From: Bacteroidales bacterium
GTDB taxonomy: Bacteria; Bacteroidota; Bacteroidia; Bacteroidales; Muribaculaceae
NCBI GenBank assembly: GCA_910575615.1
Contig: CAJTEX010000005.1
Location: 62,001 to 126,000, forward strand
Direction of reading: 5' to 3'
DNA length: 64,000 nucleotides
The position numbers were made by a program, and so were the translations under genes. This document shows, in pieces, positions 1 through 8,786 of the stretch. The notes beneath the pieces were generated by a model. It was not told the DNA's origin. It saw only the letters and a program-made list of their open reading frames with translations, and did not search any database. How positions within the stretch are numbered: the first letter of the stretch is position 1; the number at the start of each line of letters is the position of its first letter.

Positions 1-990
1 GAGGTCAGCCTGCATCGAGGCGGCCTGCTCCTCCTTCTCGGCGGCAATCCTGCGGGCTTCCGCAGCGCGCGCGTTGAGGTCATTGACCATCACACGGCTC
101 AACTCATCCTTAGCCCTGGCCTGCTCGAGGCTGTCGCGCAACAGGGCGACCTCCTTTTCGAGTTCGGCCACACGGGCGTTGTCTTCGGCGGTCGCCTGGG
201 TGACGGCGGCGGCCGTGAGTTCCGCTATTCTTTCCTCCGATAGCTTCAGGGCCTCCTGGGCTGCGGCAAGCTGCCCCTCGGCCTCGGCCACCTTGCGGTC
301 AGCCTCGGCGATGCGCTCACCGGCCTCCACATCCCCGTCAACCAGCGCGGCCATACGCAACTTGTTGGCCATCGACTTGTTTTCAAGGATGTATTGCTCA
401 TTCTCGGCCTCGATAGAGGCGAGTTGTTTCTCAAGTTCGTGAACCCTCTCGGAAAGGGCGCGTTTCTGGCGCTCGGCGCTGAGCTGGAGGTTTTTCGCGT
501 TTGAGTTGCCCTCCTCCTCCTTGCGGGCTTTCCGGCGCAGCTCCTCTATCTGTTCCTGGAGGTGGTGGCTCTCGGCCTGGTAACGGGAGTGGAGCCTGCG
601 CTCCACATTCCTCTCCATATGCTCGAAATAATCCTTCACAGACTTGTCAAGGGAGTCAAAAAGCAACTGACGCTGCTTCTCAGGGTCGACGCTCTCGCGC
701 AAGAACGCGGGCAGGGCCTCGTTGAATATTCCGACGACACCCGCGAAAATCACAGACGCGTCGGGGCGGCCCTCCACGGAAGCCCGCAGGGAGCCATCAC
801 CACTGTTGTCAGTGTCGGATTGACTGTCCCCGCCATCCGCCTCCTGGGGGTCATCTTCATTCCCGGCGGGGGCAGGGAGAGCCCGCTGGCGCAGAGGAGT
901 GACGGTGGCGTCTATCCCCTCCACCTCCAGTTCGTCATCGTCGGCGGGGGAAAACCCCATCGCCCTTTTCATAATATCGAAGAAGCCCAT
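1..990 (-). CDS. Coiled-coil protein, C-terminus outside window
   Basis: The reading frame opens with ATG at 990 and stays open for 330 codons to the window edge, so the C-terminus is missing. The protein starts MGFFDIMKRAMGFS, followed by an acidic low-complexity stretch (about residues 17-70) and then a short conserved-looking block with FAGVVGIFNEALPAFLRESV (about 80-100). From about residue 120 onward it is almost entirely heptad-like coiled coil rich in A, E, K, R and L. There is no signal peptide or membrane segment. I do not recognise a named family; a cytoplasmic scaffold or filament-like role would be a guess. It is transcribed leftward, like its right-hand neighbour, with about 160 bases between them. 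Confidence 0.8.
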   Translation of the reverse strand, partial: MGFFDIMKRAMGFSPADDDELEVEGIDATVTPLRQRALPAPAGNEDDPQEADGGDSQSDTDNSGDGSLRASVEGRPDASVIFAGVVGIFNEALPAFLRESVDPEKQRQLLFDSLDKSVKDYFEHMERNVERRLHSRYQAESHHLQEQIEELRRKARKEEEGNSNAKNLQLSAERQKRALSERVHELEKQLASIEAENEQYILENKSMANKLRMAALVDGDVEAGERIAEADRKVAEAEGQLAAAQEALKLSEERIAELTAAAVTQATAEDNARVAELEKEVALLRDSLEQARAKDELSRVMVNDLNARAAEARRIAAEKEEQAASMQADL

Positions 991-1148
991 TCAGTCTATA
1001 TTTGCAAGTGTAAGCCGGCAGACGACAGCCCGGCGCCCCAGGCGCGCGTCTCATCATCTACCAACACACAAAGTTACAAAAATAAATCTACATTGCGGGG
1101 GGCAACTCCCATATTTTTCATCCCTTAACCATCAATGGATGGAGAATT

Positions 1149-4118
1149 TCATTTCACCGTCCCCGGCTTGGCCACCACTCCTGTCCCTTTCCGGCCATTT
1201 ATGCCTATGACAAGGGACGACGGCATCCTGACGATGCGCAAGGTCTCAGACTCATATTCGGCAGGCATCGAGTTGAGATAGTCGATGTCGTAGTAGTCCT
1301 CCCCCGCGAAGGGATTGACGGTGAAATATCCGACACCGAACGAGGTCAGGTTCTGGAAGAAATGAGTGCCCTGCGACGGCTCGACCCTGTAATTGGCCAG
1401 GGAGGACTCTACGATAAGACGCGCTGCCGAGATGTCGGCCCACTTTACCGGAATCCCAAGCGCGTTGTCTGACGAACCCCAGCGTCCGGGGCCTATCAGC
1501 ACATACCCTTCCCCACAGTCCATGAATCCCTTGTTGAGCCGCGAAATCTCCTGGGCGATTTCAGGATTGCGGAACGAGGAGAAATGCTCGGGCCTGACAT
1601 ACACCACGACGCTCACCGAGTCGTTTGTCCCGTGGCCGAGGGCGGTCTGGCTCCGCAGTATCAGGTCGGAATTTCCGAGGGCCAGCACCGATTCGTCGAC
1701 ATCCTCCTTGCGGTCGATAATCGGGCGTATCTGGAGCCAGTAGATGCGTCCTTTGAGGTTGCCGTCCTTGCCGATGTTCCCGGCAAACTCAATCTCCACA
1801 GGGCGCTGCATGGCCTCCTGGCCGGTTGACAGCATCGTGTCAACCGCTTGAGCGAGAGGAAAAACATTGTCGCGCAGGATGTTGGAGAATGTGACCACCT
1901 TGCGGCCTATGCCGAGATGGGTGTCGCGCAGCATCTGGTCGTTGATGTCGAATGTGGATACGAGGTATTTCAGGGTGTCACCAATGCGGGCGAAATCCTG
2001 TACATTCTTTTTCGTGATGTTGAAGCCGTCATCCACCTTGAAATCCTCAGGGACACTGTTGAGGTCAAGGGCGTAAAGCTGTCTCTGGGTGTCGCGCAAC
2101 GCAAGGTCGAGGGTGGATGTCTGCAACACCTTGCCGGGATGTTTGGGAGAGAACCGCAGGGCCATCCCTCCGTCAACGATGTATTTGCCCAGGCCGATGG
2201 CCACCTGCGCCACGCCGTCTTCGGTCAGCTCGTCGTTTATCGGGTAATAGTTGAGCGAGCGGCCAACCCCGGAGAATGAGGGGAAGTAGCATCCGTCATG
2301 GTCGGTGCCGACTACCTCCTGGATGATGACCGCCATCTTCTCCTGGTCGATGACATTGGAGGTAGCCGACATATAGGCCTTGGACTCGGCATAGAACACC
2401 GAGGCGTAGACCCCCTTTATGGCATCGGTCAGCACCTTTCGCATCTGCTCGCCGTCGGCGATGCGCGGAATCATGTATGTGGAGTAGATTCCGGCGAACG
2501 GCTGGTAGTGGGAGTCCTCGAGGAGCGACGAGCTGCGGATGGCCAGCGGCTTGTCTACAACCTCTGTCAGGGCCAGGAGGTCTTCGCGCACACGGTCGGG
2601 AAGACGCGCCGCGAGAAACCGCGAGAGTATCTCCTCGTCTGACACGTCTGACAACGCCACGGGGTAGAGGTCGTTGTCGGCCATGAACTCGTCGAATATG
2701 TCGGTGCATATCACTACCGTGCGGGGGATGGATATCGAGACACCCTGGAAATTGTCAAACTCCGGGTGTTTCTTGATTATCGAGTCGATGAAGGCCAGGC
2801 CGCGCCCTTTGCCGCCGAGCGACCCCTGCCCGATACGGGCGAAGTTGGAGTAATAGTCGAAACGCTCCTTGCGGAACTCGGCCACCACCCCCCTGTTTTT
2901 CATCTTCCTGTACTTGACGATGAGGTCAAAAAATAGCTGTTTCACCTCCTGGGCCTCCTCGATGTTGCGGAAGCGGTGGCGCCGGATGATATCGGCGATG
3001 GGGAACATCGCGCGGGAGTAGAGCCAACGCGATATGTCGTTGCGGCAGGCGTGCCAGAGCAGGGTCTTGTCGGGAATCTGGAACATCCGCTTCTGCATCT
3101 CGTTGAGCGAATGTATGCGCATTATCTCCTCGCCAGTGTCGGGATCGCGCATCACGAAATCCCCGAAGCCGAAATTGCGCATTATCTCTTTGCCGAGGTC
3201 GACCGGGAGTTTCTTGGAGTTCTTGTCGAGGAATATCCCGTTGAACTCCTTGGCCAGGGGGGCGTTGGAGGTCTCAGTGGACTCCACGATTATCGGTAGG
3301 TATGGGTCGTTGTCCCTGACAAACCCGGCAAACCTAAGGCCGGCCTGCGAGTCCTTCTCCCCTCCACGCTTGAAGGAGACATCCGTGATGATGCCCAGCA
3401 TCTTGTCGGAATACTTGTCATAGAGCGCGACAGCCTCTTCGTAATCGCGGGCGAGCATCACTTTCGGACGGCCGCGCATGCGCAACATCTTCTCATGCTC
3501 GTTGAGAGCCTCGGTGGAGAACTCATGGCTCTGTTTGAGCAGGAACTTGTAGAGATGAGGCAATATCGAGGAGTAGAACCTCACGGAGTCCTCCACCATC
3601 AGAATCATCTGCACCCCGACCTCCAGAACGTCATTCTCGGCGTTCATCTTGTCTTCGAGCAGCTTTATGATGGCGAGTAGCAGGTCGACGTTGCCGAGCC
3701 ACGAAAACACATAGTCGATGCCGCTGAAATCCTCCGAGGCCAGACGGCGCGACACCTCTTTGGAGAAGGGGGTCAGCACCACGATGGGCACATCCGGAAA
3801 CACCAGCTTTATCTCCTTGGCCCCTATGAAGGTCTCGCTGATGTCCATGCCCGGCATGGCTATCACCAGGTCGAAATTCTTCTGGGCCATCATCGCCAGG
3901 GCCTCGCTGATATGAGACACGCGGGTAATGCGCGGAGGTGAGGAGAGGTTGAGGGCCACATACTCGTTGTAGAGCTGCTCCTCCACACGTCCGTCCTCCT
4001 CCATCATGAAAGCGTCATAGGGGGAGGCCACCAGCAACACGTTGAACACGCGCCGCTGCATCAGGTTATGAAACGCCGTATCTTTAAGATACAGCTGGCT
4101 TAAAGGCTCTTCATTCAT
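1149..4118 (-). CDS. Receiver-domain / PEP-synthase ATP-grasp fusion protein
   Basis: 989 residues from the ATG at 4118. An in-frame start at 4172 exists, but a -7 box (TAATTTTG, 4145-4152) lies inside that extension, so 4118 is preferred. Residues about 15-150 look like a response-regulator receiver fold and about 170-320 like a second one (ILMVEDS at its start). From about 410 onward it matches the PEP/pyruvate-binding ATP-grasp domain of PEP synthase and pyruvate phosphate dikinase (QGSLGGKGRGLAF, LAIRSSSLLEDS, then YWLQIRPI). The phosphohistidine swivel domain and the TIM-barrel catalytic domain of true PEP synthase are not visible, so complete PEP synthesis is unlikely from this chain alone. 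A signalling or phosphotransfer role is inference. A MITE sits just upstream of its promoter. Confidence 0.85.
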   Translation of the reverse strand: MNEEPLSQLYLKDTAFHNLMQRRVFNVLLVASPYDAFMMEEDGRVEEQLYNEYVALNLSSPPRITRVSHISEALAMMAQKNFDLVIAMPGMDISETFIGAKEIKLVFPDVPIVVLTPFSKEVSRRLASEDFSGIDYVFSWLGNVDLLLAIIKLLEDKMNAENDVLEVGVQMILMVEDSVRFYSSILPHLYKFLLKQSHEFSTEALNEHEKMLRMRGRPKVMLARDYEEAVALYDKYSDKMLGIITDVSFKRGGEKDSQAGLRFAGFVRDNDPYLPIIVESTETSNAPLAKEFNGIFLDKNSKKLPVDLGKEIMRNFGFGDFVMRDPDTGEEIMRIHSLNEMQKRMFQIPDKTLLWHACRNDISRWLYSRAMFPIADIIRRHRFRNIEEAQEVKQLFFDLIVKYRKMKNRGVVAEFRKERFDYYSNFARIGQGSLGGKGRGLAFIDSIIKKHPEFDNFQGVSISIPRTVVICTDIFDEFMADNDLYPVALSDVSDEEILSRFLAARLPDRVREDLLALTEVVDKPLAIRSSSLLEDSHYQPFAGIYSTYMIPRIADGEQMRKVLTDAIKGVYASVFYAESKAYMSATSNVIDQEKMAVIIQEVVGTDHDGCYFPSFSGVGRSLNYYPINDELTEDGVAQVAIGLGKYIVDGGMALRFSPKHPGKVLQTSTLDLALRDTQRQLYALDLNSVPEDFKVDDGFNITKKNVQDFARIGDTLKYLVSTFDINDQMLRDTHLGIGRKVVTFSNILRDNVFPLAQAVDTMLSTGQEAMQRPVEIEFAGNIGKDGNLKGRIYWLQIRPIIDRKEDVDESVLALGNSDLILRSQTALGHGTNDSVSVVVYVRPEHFSSFRNPEIAQEISRLNKGFMDCGEGYVLIGPGRWGSSDNALGIPVKWADISAARLIVESSLANYRVEPSQGTHFFQNLTSFGVGYFTVNPFAGEDYYDIDYLNSMPAEYESETLRIVRMPSSLVIGINGRKGTGVVAKPGTVK

Positions 4119-4144
4119 TCCAATGGAAACTCGAATTGTTTCCA

Positions 4145-4152
4145 CAAAATTA
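4145..4152 (-). promoter_or_regulatory. -7 box TAATTTTG before the receiver/PEP-synthase-like gene
   Basis: The minus strand reads TAATTTTG, matching the Bacteroidota -7 consensus TAnnTTTG, about 27 bases before the ATG at 4118. No clean TTTG -33 box is seen at the expected spacing. The box decides the start codon of the downstream gene. Confidence 0.5.
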
Positions 4153-4194
4153 CAACAATTTCCCAAATCCACACCATTCCTTCCAATCTAATTT

Positions 4195-4414
4195 TATTGC
4201 TGTCCGGTAAAAAAAGACAAAATCATATATTCTCTACAAATATAATAAGTTACATCTGTTTTACGAAAAAGGGCTTGTCATTTGAGGCGATGTGAAATTG
4301 GTAGCATTAAGCATCAAAAAGCCCTTAAAAGACATCTATACGAGTCTGTTTCATGCTGTATGAGATAAAAATAGTCCATTTCCTATCATGTCAAAGTTTT
4401 ACCGGACAGCAATA
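4195..4414 (+). mobile_element. MITE-220, copy 1
   Basis: A 220-bp non-coding element with perfect 18-bp terminal inverted repeats (TATTGCTGTCCGGTAAAA). It is flanked by a 9-bp target duplication ATCTAATTT (4186-4194 and 4415-4423). It contains an internal inverted pair AAGGGCTT / AAGCCCTT. Orientation is defined here as + with the MSKFYRTAI-coding end on the right. I see one base that differs from the other three copies (ACATCTG against ACACCTG near the left third). In this copy the outward ORF from the right end stops after ten codons. It lies between the receiver/PEP-synthase-like gene and the palindrome. Confidence 0.93.
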
Positions 4415-4498
4415 ATCTAATTTATCCCTCTCCCCCCGTTCCAAATTTTCCACCCGGATTCCAACGGAGTTACCCCCTTGTTCCCCTATGGATGGCAA

Positions 4499-4734
4499 CG
4501 GGTCTCACGCAGATTCAGCAGATACGCAGATTTCCCGCAGATAAAGCAGATAAAAGGATAGGCCAGATTAAAAAAGGTCTCACAGATTACACAGATTACA
4601 CAGAAGCCATCCGGATTCTTGTCTTCCGGATGGCTTCTGTGTAATCTGTGAGACCAATCTCCAATCTTCTCTAATCCTTATATCTGCTTTATCTGCGGGA
4701 AATCTGCGTATCTGCTGAATCTGCGTGAGACCCG
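4499..4734. repeat. 236-bp nested palindrome built of CAGAT-type units
   Basis: The outer arms (4499-4552 and 4681-4734) are perfect reverse complements over 54 bases. They are made of repeated GCAGAT / CAGATA words. A second inner inverted repeat (from GGTCTCACAGATTACACAG at about 4577 to about 4654) ends in CCATCCGGA arms around a short loop, with one 9-base unit duplicated on the left side. The RNA from either strand would form a very long hairpin. It directly follows the stop of the leftward GNAT gene, so it may end that transcript. A related CAGATT-rich stretch occurs at about 56325-56440. Confidence 0.85.
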
Positions 4735-4741
4735 GGGATGC

Positions 4742-5242
4742 TCAGGGGAGGAGACGGAAGGCTTTGCCGGGGATGCCGTCAAAGGTGTAATCGGCGAGGG
4801 GGCGGAAGCCACATTTCAGGGCGACGCGCTGCGAGGCGATGTTGCGGAGGTCGGTGGTTATCAGAAGGGAGGGTATATGCAGCTTGTGGAAGCAGTAGGT
4901 GGTGAGTGCTTGCAACGCTTCAATGGTCAGGCCGTGTCCCCAGTAGGGATGCCCTATCCAATAGCCGATTTCCCGTTCGGATGGGTTGATTTCATAGTGT
5001 TCGTCACCGGGAGGCACAAGGCCGATACAACCTATAGGCCCACCGGTTTCTTTCAGCACCATAGCGAATGTGTCGCGGTTGGGGATGAAGAAGTTGCGCA
5101 ACACCTCCAGGCTGAATTCGACGGAGGTGTGGCGCGGCCACAAGGCAAGCTCGCTCACACGGCCGTCTGAGGCGTATTTATAGAGCGCGGGGGCATCATC
5201 CTCGCGCCAATGGCGCAATATCAGTCGGTCGGTCTCAATCAC
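4742..5242 (-). CDS. GNAT family N-acetyltransferase (RimJ/RimL type)
   Basis: 166 residues from a GTG at 5242. The frame remains open further upstream, but that part overlaps rpe and is low-complexity, so the GTG that gives MIETDRLILRHWREDD, the usual beginning of this family, was chosen. The chain has the acceptor-side start, a central segment with PIGCIGLVPP, the acetyl-CoA pocket region IGYWIGHPYWGHGLTIEAL, and the late block N-ASQRVALKCGFRPL. Such enzymes acetylate an amino group of a protein, antibiotic or small molecule; the substrate cannot be told. It follows rpe by 37 bases on the same strand and is probably cotranscribed. Confidence 0.85.
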   Translation of the reverse strand: MIETDRLILRHWREDDAPALYKYASDGRVSELALWPRHTSVEFSLEVLRNFFIPNRDTFAMVLKETGGPIGCIGLVPPGDEHYEINPSEREIGYWIGHPYWGHGLTIEALQALTTYCFHKLHIPSLLITTDLRNIASQRVALKCGFRPLADYTFDGIPGKAFRLLP

Positions 5243-5279
5243 GGCGGAATGAGTTGGGTGTTTGTCGTGACGGGGCGGT

Positions 5280-5924
5280 TCAGAGCTGCTTGAGGGAGCG
5301 GATGGCGGCGAGGGGATCGGCGGCGTTGAAGACATAGCTGCCGGCGACGAGGATGTCGGCACCAGCCTCGGCGAGGAGCTTGCCTGTGGAGGCGTTGACT
5401 CCGCCGTCGATTTCGATAAGCGCGCCGGAACCTGTGCGGTCAATCATCTCGCGCAGGCGGCGGGTCTTGGCCACGGCGTTCGCGATGAACTTCTGGCCTC
5501 CGAAACCGGGATTTACCGACATCAGCAGCACCATGTCAAGTTCGGCGATGACATCCTCGAGCATACACACCGGTGTGGAGGGATTGAGAGTGACGGCGGC
5601 CTTCATCCCAGCCTCCTTGATGGCGTGGATGGTGCGGTCGAGATGCACACAGGCTTCCTGATGGACATTCATTATCTCCGCACCGAGGTCGCGCAGACGG
5701 TTGACCCATTTCTCCGGCTCGACAATCATCAGGTGGACATCGAGGGGTTTGTCGCAGATTTTCCTGACAGCCTCCATCACAGGGAAGCCGAAAGAAATGT
5801 TGGGGACAAACACGCCGTCCATCACATCGAGATGGAGCATGTCTGCTTCACTGCGGTTTATCATCTCTACGTCTTTCGCCAGGTTGGCGAAATCAGCCGA
5901 CAAAAGCGAGGGGGAAACAAGCAT
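5280..5924 (-). CDS. rpe: Ribulose-phosphate 3-epimerase
   Basis: 214 residues, normal length for the family. It interconverts ribulose 5-phosphate and xylulose 5-phosphate in the pentose phosphate pathway, in the cytoplasm. Visible family blocks are VSPSLLSADFANL at the start, the metal-binding LHLDVMDGVFVPNISFG, DVHLMIVEP, the VNPGFGGQKFI block, and the phosphate-binding IDGGVNAS and VAGSYVF near the end. It lies in a leftward run of genes, 36 bases after dedA-like and 37 before the GNAT gene. Confidence 0.97.
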   Translation of the reverse strand: MLVSPSLLSADFANLAKDVEMINRSEADMLHLDVMDGVFVPNISFGFPVMEAVRKICDKPLDVHLMIVEPEKWVNRLRDLGAEIMNVHQEACVHLDRTIHAIKEAGMKAAVTLNPSTPVCMLEDVIAELDMVLLMSVNPGFGGQKFIANAVAKTRRLREMIDRTGSGALIEIDGGVNASTGKLLAEAGADILVAGSYVFNAADPLAAIRSLKQL

Positions 5925-5960
5925 GGTGTTATTTATGAGGTTACGCTGGTTGGGGATTCA

Positions 5961-6656
5961 TCATTTGCCACCGTCGGTGGTCTTCTTCGACTTGCCTTTC
6001 ATAGCCTGCCATACGATGAAGAGGATGCAGACAAGCAGCAGGCAGAAACCGCCGATGGTGAAATAATGGTTGTATTTCTCGACTGACTCAAAGAGCTGTG
6101 AGTAGGGGACGGTCTTGCCGAGCCAGTAACCGAGGGCGGCAAGCACGCAGTTCCACACCCCGGCACCAAGGGCGGTGAAGATGACAAACACGCCTATGTT
6201 CATCCTTGCCAATCCGGCGGGGATGGATATTAGCTGGCGCACAGCGGGAATCAGGCGGCCTATGAATGTCGACAGCGCGCCGTGGGCATCGAAATATTTC
6301 TCGGCTTTCTCCACTTTGGCTTCATCGATGAGGCAGGCGTGGCCGAGACGGCTGTTGGCGAATGCATAGACAATCGGACGTCCGAGCCACACGGCAAGGA
6401 AATAGTTTATCAAGGCTCCGACCACAGCTCCGGCGGTAGCCACAAGCACCACCAGGATGACATTCAAGTCGCCACGGGTAACGGCGATATATGCGGCCGG
6501 AGGCACCACCACCTCTGAGGGGAACGGGAGGAATGAACTCTCGATCACCATGAACAGGAACACGAAGAGGTAGCTGGCGTTGTTATAAAAGAAATCGAGG
6601 AGAAACTGGGCTGAAAACCAGTCGCTCATCGCGCATGTTATAAGCAATTCATTCAT
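5961..6656 (-). CDS. DedA family membrane protein
   Basis: 231 residues with about five hydrophobic segments. DedA/SNARE-associated motifs are clear: ESSFLPFPSEVVVPPAAY (about residues 41-58) and FIGRLIPAVRQLISIPAG (about 136-153) with the conserved R-x-I-P. It ends in a basic tail GKSKKTTDGGK. Members of this family act at the inner membrane, where they have been linked to lipid carrier (undecaprenyl phosphate) flipping and membrane homeostasis; the exact job here is unknown. It sits between folE and rpe, all leftward. Confidence 0.93.
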   Translation of the reverse strand: MNELLITCAMSDWFSAQFLLDFFYNNASYLFVFLFMVIESSFLPFPSEVVVPPAAYIAVTRGDLNVILVVLVATAGAVVGALINYFLAVWLGRPIVYAFANSRLGHACLIDEAKVEKAEKYFDAHGALSTFIGRLIPAVRQLISIPAGLARMNIGVFVIFTALGAGVWNCVLAALGYWLGKTVPYSQLFESVEKYNHYFTIGGFCLLLVCILFIVWQAMKGKSKKTTDGGK

Positions 6657-6693
6657 ACGTTGTCGGTATGTTGTTCGATAGTATGTCTATATG

Positions 6694-7311
6694 TCAGGCT
6701 CCGGCGGTCATGCGGTGGAATTCCTCACGCAATGACGGGTCGCTCTCGAAAAGCCCGGTGTAATGGGTGGTGACGGTCGATGCCTGCTGCTTCTCCACCC
6801 CGCGCATCTGCATGCAAAGGTGAGAGGCACGGCATGTGGCAATCACTCCAAGTGGATGGAGGGCCTCCTCGACGGCCTTGCAGATTTCGGCCGTGAGACG
6901 TTCCTGCACCTGAAGCCTGCGGGCCACGGCGTTGACCACGCGGGCGAGCTTGCTGAGCCCTACTATCTGGCCATCGGGAATGTAACCGACAGAGACAGTG
7001 CCAAAAAAGGGCAATATGTGATGCTCGCACAGCGAATAAAACTCTATGTCGCGGACAACCACCATCTGCGAACCTTCATGAGAGAACAGGGCCTTGCGCA
7101 TCAGGTCGGCAGGCTGGCCCGAACGGTTGCCCGATGTGGCATACCATAAAGCGCGGGCGGCCCTCATCGGGGTTTTGCGCAATCCTTCACGTGAGGGATC
7201 GTCGCCGACAAGTTTCAAAATGGCCTCGTAATGAGAGGCAATCTCCGAAATCGCATCCCTCTCGACGGGGGTGGCACCTTCGGGAAAATCGTCTTCCTGA
7301 TATGAATTCAT
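6694..7311 (-). CDS. folE: GTP cyclohydrolase I
   Basis: 205 residues. It converts GTP to dihydroneopterin triphosphate, the first step of folate biosynthesis. The zinc and catalytic region shows SLCEHHILPF with the Cys-x-His-His ligands, and ASHLCMQMRGVEKQ carries the second Cys. The tunnel-fold core QIVGLSKLARVVNAVARRLQ is intact. The usual acidic residue before SHLCM is replaced by A. The gene lies 53 bases after the SPOR-domain gene on the same strand and is followed by dedA-like. Confidence 0.96.
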   Translation of the reverse strand: MNSYQEDDFPEGATPVERDAISEIASHYEAILKLVGDDPSREGLRKTPMRAARALWYATSGNRSGQPADLMRKALFSHEGSQMVVVRDIEFYSLCEHHILPFFGTVSVGYIPDGQIVGLSKLARVVNAVARRLQVQERLTAEICKAVEEALHPLGVIATCRASHLCMQMRGVEKQQASTVTTHYTGLFESDPSLREEFHRMTAGA

Positions 7312-7364
7312 GTCAATCGTTTATCCTTGATTAAGGCAAAGCCAACACCGACAGGTGGCACGGC

Positions 7365-7868
7365 TCAGCGGGCATTGATGCGGTCTCTGACCACTCTGAC
7401 CTCCTTTGCGTAAGACGGGAACGCGCGACGGATGTCGGCGGCGGCTTTCTCGGCCTCGGCCTGTGTGCGGAAGTCACCCACACGCAGACGCCAATAGGGC
7501 GACACATATGCGACATATGTCATCATCGACGGGAAACGGCGTCCGACGGCTCTCTCACGCTGACGAGCTTCCCCTTTGGCCACACGCTGGTTGTTGTCGG
7601 CATAGACCTGCACCCTGAAACCCACGGTTTTGCCTTTCGACCGGTGGACGGCCGGAGACTCCTTCTCCTCCTCGACACCTCCCTCGTCGGGCGCGTCTTC
7701 AGAGGATACACCATCAGGCATCCGCAGACGTTCGGCAAGAGCCTGAGGCTGCTCCACGGTCACGGTCGAGCCGGGACGGTTGAGATTTTCTACAATGTCG
7801 GCCATCGCAGTCCCGACGGCCACGGAGAGAACAAGCAGAAGGGATATAATTCGTGAAAGAGGATTCAT
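7365..7868 (-). CDS. SPOR domain protein, exported
   Basis: 167 residues from the ATG at 7868; a longer open frame upstream runs antisense to tpiA territory and is not credible. It begins with a signal peptide (MNPLSRIISLLLVLSVAVGTAMA), followed by a linker with an acidic stretch. It ends with an SPOR domain of about 80 residues (GFRVQVYADNN ... YWRLRVGDFRTQAEAEKAA). SPOR domains bind denuded septal peptidoglycan, so a periplasmic cell-wall role near division sites is likely. It stands between tpiA and folE on the same strand, an arrangement I recall from other Bacteroidales. Confidence 0.9.
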   Translation of the reverse strand: MNPLSRIISLLLVLSVAVGTAMADIVENLNRPGSTVTVEQPQALAERLRMPDGVSSEDAPDEGGVEEEKESPAVHRSKGKTVGFRVQVYADNNQRVAKGEARQRERAVGRRFPSMMTYVAYVSPYWRLRVGDFRTQAEAEKAAADIRRAFPSYAKEVRVVRDRINAR

Positions 7869-7962
7869 TTGACGGTGGTTGAAGGCTCTATGGGTAAAAA
7901 AGGCATGACGGGAAAGGACGCGCGGCGCGTCCTCTCCCTCATACCGTTGATTGAAGTCTTTA

Positions 7963-8715
7963 TCAGAAAGCGGTGACGATGCCCATGAAGGAAGCGCAGT
8001 CGAGAGCGGCGCCGCCGATGAGACCACCGTCGACATTGGGCTTCTCGAAGATTTCCTTGGCGTTGGAGGGCTTGCAGCTGCCGCCGTAAAGGATGGAACA
8101 GTTGTCGGCCACCTCCTGGCCATACTTGCCGGCGATGACGCCACGAATGTGGGCGTGCATTTCCTCAGCCTGCTCGGCGGTGGCAGTCTTGCCGGTGCCG
8201 ATGGCCCAGACGGGCTCGTAAGCGAGGATGAGCTTGCCGAATTCCTCGGCGGAGAGGTCGAAGAGGGCTTCCTCGATCTGCTTGGTGACAACATCAAGGA
8301 ATGTGCCGTTCTCGCGCTCCTCGAGCACCTCGCCGATGCAGAAGATGGGGGTCAGGTTCTCAGCCAGGGCGAGGTTGACCTTTGTCTTGAGGATTTCAGA
8401 GGTCTCGCCGTAGTACTGACGGCGCTCCGAGTGGCCGAGGATGACATATTTGGCACCGGTGGAAGCCACCATGGGAGCGGAAACCTCGCCGGTGTAAGCG
8501 CCTTTGACATGGTCTGCGCAGTTCTCTGCACCGAGACCGAGCTTGGAATCGATAACGCCGGCAACGGAAGCCAGATGGGTGAAAGGAACGCAGATCACCA
8601 CGTCACACTTCGCATCGATGCCCTTGAGGGCTTCGTTCACATCCTTGGCCAGCCCTACGCCTTCGGCGAGGGTGGTGTTCATCTTCCAGTTACCTGCTAC
8701 GATGTTTTTTCTCAT
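7963..8715 (-). CDS. tpiA: Triose-phosphate isomerase
   Basis: 250 residues, the normal length. It interconverts dihydroxyacetone phosphate and glyceraldehyde 3-phosphate in glycolysis. Visible are NWKMNTT at the start (catalytic Asn and Lys), the catalytic His in [13 protein letters not shown], the catalytic Glu in [15 protein letters not shown], and the phosphate-binding [10 protein letters not shown] and GLIGGAALD. It follows the DoxX-like membrane gene by 71 bases on the same strand. Confidence 0.98.
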   Translation of the reverse strand: MRKNIVAGNWKMNTTLAEGVGLAKDVNEALKGIDAKCDVVICVPFTHLASVAGVIDSKLGLGAENCADHVKGAYTGEVSAPMVASTGAKYVILGHSERRQYYGETSEILKTKVNLALAENLTPIFCIGEVLEERENGTFLDVVTKQIEEALFDLSAEEFGKLILAYEPVWAIGTGKTATAEQAEEMHAHIRGVIAGKYGQEVADNCSILYGGSCKPSNAKEIFEKPNVDGGLIGGAALDCASFMGIVTAF

Positions 8716-8786
8716 AATTATTTTGGAGTTTGTTATGGTTGAGGTTGACAGGAATCCGCGGGAGGCCGACGGCCTTCGCCAGGGTC

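Noticed and set aside
5243-5443. N-terminal extension of the GNAT frame
   Set aside because: It overlaps rpe, is Ser/Pro low-complexity, and the GNAT family start fits the GTG at 5242.
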